DNA of 64,000 nt from Synergistaceae bacterium DZ-S4 (GTDB taxonomy: Bacteria; Synergistota; Synergistia; Synergistales; Synergistaceae), in assembly GCA_025943965.1 (NCBI GenBank), contig JAPCWD010000003.1, forward strand, positions 149,208 through 213,207, in the 5' to 3' direction. The notes under the pieces were generated by a model that worked only from the letters and a program-made list of their open reading frames with translations, was not told where the DNA came from and ran no database searches. Of the stretch, positions 9,056 through 16,932 are shown in pieces. A program made the translations under genes and the position numbers. Within the stretch, counting starts at the first letter, position 1; each line of letters begins with the position of its first letter.

Positions 9056-10498
9056 CTAGTAGGCCTTCGCAAAAATGGCTTTACGGGCTCCCTCTTTTCC
9101 GGTGTAGAAGCATCTGCCTCTCTCGTCAGAGTACTCGAGCGGGTAGCATCTCGGTGTCGCGCCTGTCGCTTCCTTGATGGCCTTTTCATCCTCTTTGCTT
9201 CCCTCGAAGAATACCTCGACGAAGCCTCCCTTAGTCTCCAGGATCTCCTTGAACTCAGCCATGCCTGACGCATGGAATGTGTTCTCCTGCCTGAACTTCA
9301 GCGCCTTGTCAAAGAGGTTTTTCTGAATATCGTCAAGAAGTTCCGGGATGCGTTTTTCAAGATCTTCCCAAACAATATCGACCTTCTCTCCGGTGTCCCT
9401 GCGAACTACTTTGACCTTTCCGGCCGCATATTCCTTCTCTCCGAGCTCCAGGCGAAGCGGTACGCCCTTCTGGAGATGGAAGAAAAACCTGTCGCCCGGG
9501 CGAAGATGTTGCTGAGTGTCGACCCGGACAAAGCGTCCGCAAAGGATCTTGTTCAGCGCAGACTGGAGTTCTTTGGCCTTGGGTACTATGATCTCGTCGA
9601 ATTTTGCCGCATCTGTAGAGATGGGTATAATGACAGCCTTGGTCGGAGCTACCCTCGGCGGCAGAACAAGACCGTCGTTGTCAGAGTGGGTCATGATCAG
9701 TGCGCCGATAAGGCGCATCGATACTCCCCAGCTGGTCGTATGTGCAAAGTCCATCTCTCCGTTTTTATTCTGGAACTTTATGTCGAATGCCTTCGCGAAA
9801 TTCTGGCCCAGATAATGGCTCGTACCCGCCTGAAGCGCTTTTTTGTCGCTCATCATGGTCTCACATGTGTATGTGTTGTCCGCACCCGGGAACCGTTCAC
9901 CCTCAGTCTTCTCTCCTGGTATGACCGGCAGTGCAAGCTCCTCCACCATTATCCTTCTGTAGACCTCGAGCATGAGCAGGGTCTCGTCTACCGCTTCTTC
10001 TTTTGTCGCATGAGCGGTATGGCCTTCCTGCCAGAGGAATTCGGAGGTCCGGAGGAAAAGCCGGGGCCTCTTCTCCCAGCGCATTACGTTGCACCACTGG
10101 TTGATCAATATTGGCAGATCACGCCAGGACTGGACCCATTTGCTGTACATATGTCCTATTACTGTTTCCGAAGTAGGCCGTATTATCAGAGGTTCTTCAA
10201 GCTCTTCTCCCCCTGCATGAGTAACGACCGCGCACTCGGGAGCAAAGCCTTCCACATGTTCCGCTTCTTTTTCCAGGAATGATTTAGGAATAAGGAGAGG
10301 GAAGGATGCATTAACATGACCGGTTTCTTTGAAAGCCTCGTCAAAATGCTTCTGGATGAGTTCCCATACTGAGTAACCGGTAGGTCGGACGACCATACAG
10401 CCGCGTACAGGCGCATAGTCAGCCAGCTCTGCGGCACGTATCACGTCAAGGTACCACTGTGAAAAATCCTGTTCTTTAGGTGTTATGTTCTTAGCCAT
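9056..10498 (-). CDS. proS: Prolyl-tRNA synthetase, short archaeal/eukaryote-like type
   Basis: Charges tRNA-Pro with proline. The 480-residue protein from MAKNITPKEQDFSQWYLDV is the short class II form (ProS type 3). It has RPTSETVIGHMYSKW, motif 2 LRTSEFLWQEGHTAHATKEEA, FAHTTSWGVSMRLIGALIMTHSD (motif 3 region), an anticodon-binding domain near 280-390, and the type's C-terminal extension ending IFAKAY. It lacks the roughly 180-residue editing insertion of bacterial-type ProRS. That matters because a separate ProRS-like protein keeping that editing domain is encoded at 50222-51496. Start is at 10498 behind GGAGG, ignoring a 44-codon upstream extension of the frame. Confidence 0.96.
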   Translation of the reverse strand: MAKNITPKEQDFSQWYLDVIRAAELADYAPVRGCMVVRPTGYSVWELIQKHFDEAFKETGHVNASFPLLIPKSFLEKEAEHVEGFAPECAVVTHAGGEELEEPLIIRPTSETVIGHMYSKWVQSWRDLPILINQWCNVMRWEKRPRLFLRTSEFLWQEGHTAHATKEEAVDETLLMLEVYRRIMVEELALPVIPGEKTEGERFPGADNTYTCETMMSDKKALQAGTSHYLGQNFAKAFDIKFQNKNGEMDFAHTTSWGVSMRLIGALIMTHSDNDGLVLPPRVAPTKAVIIPISTDAAKFDEIIVPKAKELQSALNKILCGRFVRVDTQQHLRPGDRFFFHLQKGVPLRLELGEKEYAAGKVKVVRRDTGEKVDIVWEDLEKRIPELLDDIQKNLFDKALKFRQENTFHASGMAEFKEILETKGGFVEVFFEGSKEDEKAIKEATGATPRCYPLEYSDERGRCFYTGKEGARKAIFAKAY

Positions 10499-10537
10499 CC
10501 GGTTACCTCCATTGTTGTTCCTTCCAGTATTATCGTC

Positions 10538-10556
10538 GCACAGCAGAACGCTGTGC
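10538..10556 (-). promoter_or_regulatory. Perfect inverted repeat in the proS leader
   Basis: GCACAGC / GCTGTGC, 7-bp arms around a 5-nt loop, about 40 bp upstream of the proS start codon, between two divergent genes. It could be a leader hairpin or an operator; the helix-turn-helix protein encoded next door (10695) is one candidate ligand, which is only a guess. Confidence 0.4.
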
Positions 10557-10615
10557 AGGCTATTGTAACATTTATCTCTGCATTTAGAACAACTTGTCAG
10601 AAATATTTGTTTCCC

Positions 10616-10643
10616 TTGACAATTTACCATTTTATCGTATTCT
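10616..10643 (+). promoter_or_regulatory. Promoter of the YerC-like regulator
   Basis: TTGACA (10616-10621), 16-bp spacer, TATTCT (10638-10643), about 50 bp upstream of the start codon. Confidence 0.55.
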
Positions 10644-10694
10644 TAAGGCGAATACTGCAGGTATTTAGCACATTACTATAGGGAGGTATTGTTC

Positions 10695-11015
10695 ATGGCT
10701 TTAGAGTGGAAAGATGAGTTCACCGACCAGCTTTGCGACTCGATAGTGGCGATAACAGACAGAGAGGAAGCCTATCGTTTCCTGGAGGATGTGGCCACCT
10801 TTTCCGAGATAAGGGCTTTCGCACAGAGACTCCAGGTTGCAAGCCTGCTTCTGAAAGGGATGTCTTATCCCCAGATAGTACAGGCGACCGGAGCAAGCAC
10901 TGCGACGATCAGCAGGGTCAAGAAGTTTGTTGAATACGGATCAGACGGATACAGGGACGTTCTCGCAAAGCTGGAAAAGACAAAAAAAGAAGAGGACAAG
11001 AAGAAGAAAAAATAA
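10695..11015 (+). CDS. YerC/YecD family TrpR-like DNA-binding protein
   Basis: A 106-residue helical protein of the YerC/YecD family within the TrpR repressor superfamily. The C-terminal half carries a helix-turn-helix, YPQIVQATGASTATISRVKKFV (about residues 58-78). The last 15 residues are almost entirely Lys, Glu and Asp, a charged tail longer than usual. Start is the ATG at 10695 with GGGAGG 8 bp upstream rather than a TTG 6 bp earlier. Targets are unknown; no trp genes are nearby. Monocistronic, ending at a hairpin shared with the convergent RuvX-fold gene. Confidence 0.85.
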   Translation: MALEWKDEFTDQLCDSIVAITDREEAYRFLEDVATFSEIRAFAQRLQVASLLLKGMSYPQIVQATGASTATISRVKKFVEYGSDGYRDVLAKLEKTKKEEDKKKKK

Positions 11016-11039
11016 CCCAAAGACCTGTTTCGGAAGTCA

Positions 11040-11095
11040 GCCCGCATTTTTTATCCCATTGACGTGGGAGAAAAATTGCGGGCATTATTTTATTA
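11040..11095 (+). terminator. Terminator after the YerC-like gene
   Basis: A long imperfect stem (GCCCGCA, A/T segment, TCCCA pairing with TGGGA, T/A segment, TTGCGGGC) is followed by a T-rich ATTATTTTATTA. The T-rich tail overlaps the stop codon of the convergent gene. Confidence 0.75.
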
Positions 11096-11522
11096 TCGCC
11101 CATGCGGCAAGATCGTCGATATCCCTCGGAGGAGTCCTGAGTGAGGTCGGAATAAGTCTCCAAAGCCCTTTAGGGGGATGAAGCCTCCAGTATATCTCAC
11201 GTCCCTTAAGCGTAGTACCGTATTCGTCGGCCGATTCGATATCACAGGCCCCATTTAGCAGCTTTATTAGGTCATCCGAAGATGTGCCGTTGCCTATATA
11301 TATCTTCTCGACCGTCTTTCCCTCGACAGCCCCAAGGTCCCCTTCTTTTCTCCAACGCCCTAGCAGAGACCAGTTCCCCTCCCTCAAAGCACCTGAAAGG
11401 ATGGCCTCTTGGGATTTTGGTACTATCGCAGAGAAGAGCAGCGTGCCTGATTCGGCGAAGGCCACCCCTATCTTATGACGGCCGGGATCTATACCGCACT
11501 TAATCGAAATCGCCCCTCTCAA
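11085..11522 (-). CDS. RuvX/YqgF-like RNase H-fold protein
   Basis: A small protein resembling the YqgF/RuvX family of RNase H-fold nucleases. The first strand carries the conserved Asp in KCGIDPGRHKIGVAFAESG, a middle strand reads KIYIGNGTSSDD, DEYGTTLKGREIYW follows, and the C-terminal motif is RDIDDLAAWAI, matching the acidic-residue layout of the family. It lacks the classic E. coli YqgF wording, so it may be a divergent paralogue rather than the 16S processing enzyme. The start is uncertain: no ATG near the domain. The TTG at 11522 is proposed, giving 145 aa; ATT further in is possible. It overlaps the acyltransferase by about 23 bp. Confidence 0.6.
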   Translation of the reverse strand: MRGAISIKCGIDPGRHKIGVAFAESGTLLFSAIVPKSQEAILSGALREGNWSLLGRWRKEGDLGAVEGKTVEKIYIGNGTSSDDLIKLLNGACDIESADEYGTTLKGREIYWRLHPPKGLWRLIPTSLRTPPRDIDDLAAWAIIK

Positions 11523-12390
11523 CAGATTCCCATCTGGGGTACATCCACATCCACTGGTCAGGATATTTTCTGATCCACCCGGATATAAGCTCATTGCAGT
11601 CATCTATGCTTTCCTGAAGGTCTTTCCCGTATGGTTTTCCTTCCCTGCCCTTAAGGGCGGGATTGAAATGAAGTTCGAGCTTTTCCGTCCCAAGCCACCG
11701 TACGCAATATGCAGGGACGACAGCGCAGCCAAGCTTATCTGCAAGCTTGGCCATTCCTACAGGTGTGCTTGCGGGATAACCGAGGAACGGGGAGACTATT
11801 CCTGCCTTTTTGGCATCCTGGTCGACCGGTATCGCGATGATCTCCCCTGCCTGGAGAGCTCTTATCATAGCCTTGAGATCAGAGGCCTTGCCCAGGGCCT
11901 TCATGCCCCCAGCATTTCTGAGTTCCATTATCAGATTTGTGATCCTCTCATCCCTCTGGTCTGTACCCAACCCGTTGATCTGATATCCGTTCTGAGCGCA
12001 CCACGCTCCGGCATACTCCCAGTTCCCCAGGTGCGCTGTTACGATCAGCACGCCCTTGCCGGCATCATAGGCTTCGCGAAGATTTTCCTCACCGTAGACT
12101 GTCACTATCTTGTTCAGCTTTGATGGCATAACAGGCAGTCTGATGAACTCAGCCGTAGATTTCCCAAAGTTTCTGTAAGCTCCCCTTACAATGCGCATGG
12201 CCTCTTTCTCAGGGATGTTTAGTATCCTTGCGCAGCGTTTTGAGGCTTCCATTAGTTTTTTATGCGTAAAAAGCGGGATGAGCGCACCGACGCAACCGCC
12301 AAGCATGACCGCAGTTTTGTGCGGCAGGACAAGTATTGTCTTCCTGAATAAAGAAAGTACCGACCAGATAAAGGACTGCTTATTATTCAT
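11500..12390 (-). CDS. Lipid A biosynthesis acyltransferase (LpxL/HtrB family)
   Basis: Inner-membrane acyltransferase adding a secondary acyl chain to Kdo-lipid A or a related lipid. The 296 residues contain an N-terminal hydrophobic segment (about 20-42), the catalytic H-X4-E motif HLGNWE near 119, a downstream IPVDQDAKKAGI segment near 193, PAYCVRW, and a C-terminal PDQWMWMYPRWE that matches the family's W-rich end. GGAGAGG precedes the ATG. It is evidence that the host makes an outer membrane with lipid A-like lipids. It overlaps the RuvX-fold gene at its 3' end and follows the AbrB-like gene's operon position at 53 bp. Confidence 0.9.
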   Translation of the reverse strand: MNNKQSFIWSVLSLFRKTILVLPHKTAVMLGGCVGALIPLFTHKKLMEASKRCARILNIPEKEAMRIVRGAYRNFGKSTAEFIRLPVMPSKLNKIVTVYGEENLREAYDAGKGVLIVTAHLGNWEYAGAWCAQNGYQINGLGTDQRDERITNLIMELRNAGGMKALGKASDLKAMIRALQAGEIIAIPVDQDAKKAGIVSPFLGYPASTPVGMAKLADKLGCAVVPAYCVRWLGTEKLELHFNPALKGREGKPYGKDLQESIDDCNELISGWIRKYPDQWMWMYPRWESVERGDFD

Positions 12391-12443
12391 CTCTGTTACC
12401 TCTCCTGAGAAACTCTCTTTTTGTGGTTTTCTCTATATCATTA

Positions 12444-12938
12444 TCAATATTTTACGATCAAATTGGCAATTATCGGGACAACGACAAGTATTGTGACGAT
12501 CCTGCATATATTGAACAGTATCGATATAGTTGGGTCTGCGCCTATGTCTACAGCCACTATTGCAATGCCCGTCAGGCCGCCCGGGGTCGTCGCAAAGAGC
12601 GAAGTAAGGAAATCCATTTTACATATTTTGGAGAATATCCAGGCAAGACCAAGGGTAAAAGCAAGAAGCGAGAAACTGTACGCCATTGCTGCCGGAAGAT
12701 ATTTTGGCAGTTCGGCTATTGAGGAGAAGTCACTGCCCCTGACAAGCACATAGGCTACGAGCGCTTGTGAGATCCATGAAAGCCACTCGATCTTCTCATC
12801 AAGTCCCATGTGCATCACAGCTTTTATTATAAGCCCCACTATCAGGCCTCCGACAAGAGCCCCTGCGGGAAAACCCGATTTGTAGCCTACGGCACTGCCG
12901 CCTATTACAGCAAAAAATACCAGATAATTTGGATCCAC
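12444..12938 (-). CDS. AbrB-family (half-size) membrane transporter
   Basis: A 164-residue, very hydrophobic protein with about five membrane segments. It matches one repeat of the AbrB/'ammonia monooxygenase' membrane family (not the AbrB transcription factor), including the signature ATTPGGLTGIAIVAVDIGADP near 113-135. Full-length members have two such repeats, about 350 aa, so this is a single-repeat form that may dimerise. The GTG at 12938 is the only start near the first helix; the GGGGG upstream is a poor ribosome site. The substrate is unknown. Confidence 0.75.
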   Translation of the reverse strand: MDPNYLVFFAVIGGSAVGYKSGFPAGALVGGLIVGLIIKAVMHMGLDEKIEWLSWISQALVAYVLVRGSDFSSIAELPKYLPAAMAYSFSLLAFTLGLAWIFSKICKMDFLTSLFATTPGGLTGIAIVAVDIGADPTISILFNICRIVTILVVVPIIANLIVKY

Positions 12939-12973
12939 AACCAGGCCCCCGTTCCTGCCGCCAAGTATACAAT

Positions 12974-13003
12974 AAAAAAGCGCCCCCTAGAACAGGGAGC
13001 GCT
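12974..13003 (-). terminator. Terminator of the TAXI-TRAP operon 1
   Basis: Minus strand: AGCGCTCCC pairing with GGGGGCGCT around a 7-nt loop, followed by TTTTTTATT, 20 bp past the permease stop codon. Confidence 0.88.
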
Positions 13004-13022
13004 ATTCATTAAATAATTTAAC

Positions 13023-15002
13023 TTAGTCTGCCAGAACAGCCTCTCCCTTTGTCTGTCTCAGGTAAAGGATAGCCAGGATTATTCCCGCCGTTCCGATAAG
13101 GCTCAGCATCATACTGTGATGGATGGCCGCAAGTGCACATATCGACATCACAAGGCGCTCATAAACTTTAAGCGTGCGGTAGAACCATCCTTCAAAAGCT
13201 CCCGCAAGCACTACAACACCCAGGGTCGCCGATACCACTAGTATCACCAGCTCGTAAAGGACTACGTTCTGGAGCAGTATCATTGGATTGTAGACAAACA
13301 TGTAGGGCATAATGTACGAGCAGAGAGCGATCTTAGTGGCAGTGAAGCCTGTTTTTGAAGGGCTTGCTCCAGCTATGCCGGCTCCTGTGAATGCTGCAAG
13401 GCAGACCGGCGGTGTAAGGTCGGCCATGATCCCGAAATAGAAAACAAAAAGGTGCGCGGAAAGAGGAAGAACATTCATGCCAATAAGCGCTGGAGCGATT
13501 ATTGTGCTGCAGACTATGTAGTTCGCTGTCGTTGGAAGTCCCATACCCAGCACAAGACATGCGACCATTGCCATTATCAAGGTAAGGAGAAGGTTGCCGC
13601 CGGAAATGTCTATTATGTTATTGGAGATGGTAAGTCCCAGTGAGGTCAGCGAAGATGTACCGACGACGAATCCAACCAGGGCACATGCAAGAGCAACGCC
13701 AAGCGCACCGCGAGCGCCTTCTTCAAGGGCTTTGATGAGGTCTTTCACTCCCATTCTGGTGTTCTGTTTTAACGAACTTACCAAAATGACAGAAACAACA
13801 CCGATAAACCCTGCACGAAGGGGAGTATACTTCATCAGAAGCGTCACGATTATCACTATGACAGGAACCAGTAGATGCCCGTCGCGTCTCATTACTTCTC
13901 TGACTACCGGGAGCTGATCTGCAGGAAGTCCCTGGAAATTTTCTTTCCTCGCCCTTATGTGTACGTTAGTGAATATCGCGGTGTAATAAATAAAAGCAGG
14001 TATTATCGCAGCCGCTGCTATCGTAAGGTATGGGATGCCAAGGAATTCGCTCATTATGAACGCGCCCGCTCCCATTATAGGCGGCATGAGCTGTCCTCCG
14101 GTAGAAGCACATGCTTCGACTGCACCTGCATAGTGCGGTGGATATCCTACCCTTTTCATAAGTGGGATCGTAAATGTGCCTGTTGTTGCAACGTTCGCTA
14201 CCGAAGAACCATTTATCGTACCAAGAAGTCCTGAAGCCACGACCGCAACCTTAGCGGGGCCTCCGGGGGTCCCTCCTGCTACAGCCAGAGCGAGTTCGTT
14301 GAAGAACCTTGCTCCGCCGCTCTGAGAGAGGAATGCGCCAAAGATTATGAAGACGATCACAAATGTAGCAGAGACTCCAAGGGCTAATCCAAAAATCCCT
14401 TCAGGAGTCAGGTACATGTGCTGGATGATCCTGCTCAGTGTATATCCTCTTATCTGGAACATTCCCGGAACCATATAGCCAAAATGGCAGTAAAGAAGGA
14501 ACAAAATGCTCATGCATGGCAAAACGTTTCCTACTACCCTTCTGCCTGCTTCAAGGACCAATATTATTGCTGCAATGCCCAGCCATATTTCATAAGGAAG
14601 GGGCTCTGCTCCGCGCCTGGCGATATCGTTAAAAAAGAAGATTATGTATCCGATAACTCCTCCGGCTAAGGCTGCAAGTATCCAGTCGTATATCGGAGTC
14701 GATGTTTTCGATCCTTTTCTTCCTGCAGGAAAAAGAATGTAAACTGCAACGATAGCAAAGGTAAGGTGGATAGCACGCTGGATGGTGATAGGCATGGTTG
14801 CGATCCCCGCAGTGTAAAGATGGAAAAGGGACATGGCACAAAGCCATGCTGTAATGAATTTGCCCTGGAGACCTGTAAGTTTTCTGTATCTGCTTTCAGC
14901 GTCGTACTTTTCTATCAGTTCGTTTATCTTTGATTCATCCATTGACACTTCATCAAGGATACTGTGGTTTTGGCCATTTTTGGTAATATTTTCGTCGCTC
15001 AT
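13023..15002 (-). CDS. TRAP transporter permease, fused 4TM/12TM (TAXI type)
   Basis: Membrane component of a TAXI-type TRAP transporter, in which DctQ-like and DctM-like parts are one chain. The 659 residues have a cytosolic N-terminus (MSDENITKNG), then about 16 membrane helices. Diagnostic DctM stretches are GLLGTINGSSVANVATTGTFTIPLMKR near 250-276, ASTGGQLMPPIMGAGAF near 290, GMGLPTTANYIV near 480 and MADLTPPVCLAAFTGAGIAG near 525. Ion-coupled uptake, usually of organic acids. Start is ATG 15002 behind GGAGG, 17 codons inside the longest frame. It follows its binding protein at 76 bp in one transcript. Confidence 0.95.
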   Translation of the reverse strand: MSDENITKNGQNHSILDEVSMDESKINELIEKYDAESRYRKLTGLQGKFITAWLCAMSLFHLYTAGIATMPITIQRAIHLTFAIVAVYILFPAGRKGSKTSTPIYDWILAALAGGVIGYIIFFFNDIARRGAEPLPYEIWLGIAAIILVLEAGRRVVGNVLPCMSILFLLYCHFGYMVPGMFQIRGYTLSRIIQHMYLTPEGIFGLALGVSATFVIVFIIFGAFLSQSGGARFFNELALAVAGGTPGGPAKVAVVASGLLGTINGSSVANVATTGTFTIPLMKRVGYPPHYAGAVEACASTGGQLMPPIMGAGAFIMSEFLGIPYLTIAAAAIIPAFIYYTAIFTNVHIRARKENFQGLPADQLPVVREVMRRDGHLLVPVIVIIVTLLMKYTPLRAGFIGVVSVILVSSLKQNTRMGVKDLIKALEEGARGALGVALACALVGFVVGTSSLTSLGLTISNNIIDISGGNLLLTLIMAMVACLVLGMGLPTTANYIVCSTIIAPALIGMNVLPLSAHLFVFYFGIMADLTPPVCLAAFTGAGIAGASPSKTGFTATKIALCSYIMPYMFVYNPMILLQNVVLYELVILVVSATLGVVVLAGAFEGWFYRTLKVYERLVMSICALAAIHHSMMLSLIGTAGIILAILYLRQTKGEAVLAD

Positions 15003-15078
15003 AAAGACTGCCTCCTGCTTATCAATGCTATGGGGGCACCGAAATGCCCCCACTTTATAATACTATTTTGCGCTTTGT

Positions 15079-16026
15079 CTACTTTACTGCTCCGATTTCC
15101 TTGTAGTACTTCAGTGATCCCTTGTGGAGGGGGACCTGGATATACTTCAGGTTCTCGGGAGACATGGAAGCAAGTCTTGTCGAAATGTTGAGGATATCCT
15201 GCTTGTGCTCGTAGAGTGCCTTCGTCATTTTGTAAGCATCTTCATCTCCGAGCTTTTCGGTTGTGATGAGGACGTTCCAGCTTGCGAGTGCCTTAACGGG
15301 CGTGGTCTGGCCTTTGTAGGTGTTTGCGGGGATATCGAATGGCAGGTAGTAGGGGAGTTCTTTTCCAAGTTTTGCAACTATGTCTGCTGGAATGTCGCGG
15401 AATTCTGCTGTGCCAAGTGTGGTGATCTCAACGACCCCGGCGATGCCAAGAGCTCCTACTGTGAGTGCTGCGTCGATGTTCTTATCGGCAAACGCTCCGG
15501 CTGTGTCGGAAAGTCCAAGGTTCTCCGGCTTGATGTCCTTGTCGGGGTCAAGTCCCGCTACCTTAAGAAGTGTGCGCACCGTTACTTCGGTTCCGCTTCC
15601 GACTGCTCCGACAGAGACCCTCTTGCCCTTAAGATCCTGGATCGATTTGATGTTGCTGCCCTTTGCGACGAGGAAGTGGATGGGTTCGGCATAAAGGGGA
15701 ACAAGTCCACGGAGTTCCTTCATCGGCTTTCCTTCGAATGTGCCCTTGCCTTCATAGGCAAAGAAATAGAGGCCGTCCGCAAAAATTACTTCAGCTTCAC
15801 CCTTACCAAGGAGAGCAAGGTTCTGTGCTGTTCCGCCGGTTGACTGTGCGTTTGCCTTCATTCCGGGGATCGCGCTGTTCCATACTTTTGCCATGCCTGC
15901 GCCGACCGGGTAATACGTTCCGCCTGTCGATCCTGTGCCGATGTTGATAAACGTTGCTGCTGATGCGGCTCCGGCGAATACAAGGATCATCGCCGTTACG
16001 ATAAGGAATCTTGCTGTCTTTGTCAT
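15079..16026 (-). CDS. TAXI-family TRAP solute-binding protein 1
   Basis: Periplasmic substrate-binding component for the adjacent fused permease. The 315-residue precursor has a classic signal peptide (MTKTARFLIVTAMILVFAGAASA, cleavage near residue 24). The TAXI domain follows with the hallmark IGTGSTGGTYYPVGAGMAKVW and the later KGKRVSVGAVGSGTEVTVRTLLKVAGL. ATG 16026 is 8 bp after GGAGGTG; a TTG two codons earlier is less likely. TAXI substrates are mostly uncharacterised, with glutamate and other carboxylates reported in some cases. The downstream fumarase-like genes are on the same strand but upstream, so linkage to dicarboxylates is only suggestive. Confidence 0.94.
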   Translation of the reverse strand: MTKTARFLIVTAMILVFAGAASAATFINIGTGSTGGTYYPVGAGMAKVWNSAIPGMKANAQSTGGTAQNLALLGKGEAEVIFADGLYFFAYEGKGTFEGKPMKELRGLVPLYAEPIHFLVAKGSNIKSIQDLKGKRVSVGAVGSGTEVTVRTLLKVAGLDPDKDIKPENLGLSDTAGAFADKNIDAALTVGALGIAGVVEITTLGTAEFRDIPADIVAKLGKELPYYLPFDIPANTYKGQTTPVKALASWNVLITTEKLGDEDAYKMTKALYEHKQDILNISTRLASMSPENLKYIQVPLHKGSLKYYKEIGAVK

Positions 16027-16117
16027 ACACAAAGCACCTCCGTGATATTTTTCCGCACCTGATCATGAAATGATTTTATAAATAAAAAAAATTTTTCCCG
16101 TCAGGTACGGCTCCGCA

Positions 16118-16146
16118 ATTCTACCAAAGAAAAATGGTTAACACAA
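16118..16146 (-). promoter_or_regulatory. Promoter of TAXI-TRAP operon 1
   Basis: Minus-strand TTGTGT (16141-16146), 17-bp spacer, TAGAAT (16118-16123), with an AT-rich leader of about 90 nt before the binding-protein start. Confidence 0.6.
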
Positions 16147-16359
16147 CGGCAAAAATTACATTCTCTTGTATTTCAGTGGTCCGTACCAGCAAAAACGTAA
16201 TAATTGAATGTCATTATAGATTTTTCTTTGCAATCACCCCCATAAAAACCAGACAATTGAAATATTAGATTAAAACAATTCTTCAATCAAACCAGCAATA
16301 GAATTCAAATCATATTTGATAATGAAACAGGAGTTTACGACCGTGCCATGTAAAGCATA
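16147..16359. other. AT-rich intergenic region, no gene seen
   Basis: Between the TAXI promoter and the 3' end of the fumarase beta gene. Unusually A/T-rich for the window, with several short AATTG/CAATT and ATTTGATAAT stretches. I see no open reading frame with a ribosome site and no convincing terminator; it may carry upstream regulatory sites for the TAXI operon. Confidence 0.4.
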
Positions 16360-16932
16360 TTACATACTGTCGGCAATGATAAGTTTAACGGCATCCTCAG
16401 GGCCGCTGCTGTACAAATCTCCTCCATGAGGGTCAGCCAGAACTACCAGAGGCATATCCCTTATCTCAAGCCTCCGGACAGATTCGGGACCAAGATCCTC
16501 ATATGCGACCATTTCAACTGACACGACAGATCGGGCAAGGAGTACAGCTGTTCCGCCTGTCGCTCCGAAATAGACGGCCCGGTTTTTCCTTATAGCTTCG
16601 AGGACTTCCTGGTTCCTCTTCCCTTTCCCTATCATGCCTCTCAGTCCCCTTTCGAGAAGAAAGGGAGTATAAGGATCCATCCGGCCGCTTGTGGTAGGAC
16701 CGATAGGTCCTATGACTTCTCCCGGGGGTGTAGGAGCCGGTCCGGCGTAAAAAATTATCTCGCCTCTGATGGGGAAAGGTTCTTTTTCTCCCGATGCGAT
16801 GCTCTCGACGAGCCTTTTGTGGGCTGCGTCCCGTGCGATAAGGATGCTTCCTGAAAGGTATACGATATCTCCCGCCCTCAGTCCCATTACGTCATCTTCG
16901 GTCAGGGGTGTTTTCATGTATTTAGCATCCAT
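16360..16932 (-). CDS. Class I fumarate hydratase / tartrate dehydratase, beta subunit
   Basis: Small subunit of the two-subunit, oxygen-sensitive [4Fe-4S] hydro-lyase family (fumarase or L(+)-tartrate dehydratase), matching the C-terminal domain of one-chain class I fumarases. The 190 residues show LRAGDIVYLSGSILIARDAAHKRL near 18-40, YAGPAPTPPGEVIGPIGPTTSGRMD near 62-86 and GKGKRNQEV near 102, all family landmarks. GGGAGG precedes the ATG, and the gene overlaps the alpha subunit by 11 bp, so the two are translationally coupled. Fumarate versus tartrate cannot be told by eye; fumarate is likelier given the methylmalonyl-CoA pathway nearby. Confidence 0.92.
   Translation of the reverse strand: MDAKYMKTPLTEDDVMGLRAGDIVYLSGSILIARDAAHKRLVESIASGEKEPFPIRGEIIFYAGPAPTPPGEVIGPIGPTTSGRMDPYTPFLLERGLRGMIGKGKRNQEVLEAIRKNRAVYFGATGGTAVLLARSVVSVEMVAYEDLGPESVRRLEIRDMPLVVLADPHGGDLYSSGPEDAVKLIIADSM

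Noticed and set aside
9272..10282. A 336-codon open frame on the plus strand across proS
   Set aside because: It is antisense to the whole of the well-conserved proS gene, has no ribosome site or family motif, and its composition follows the codon pattern of proS.
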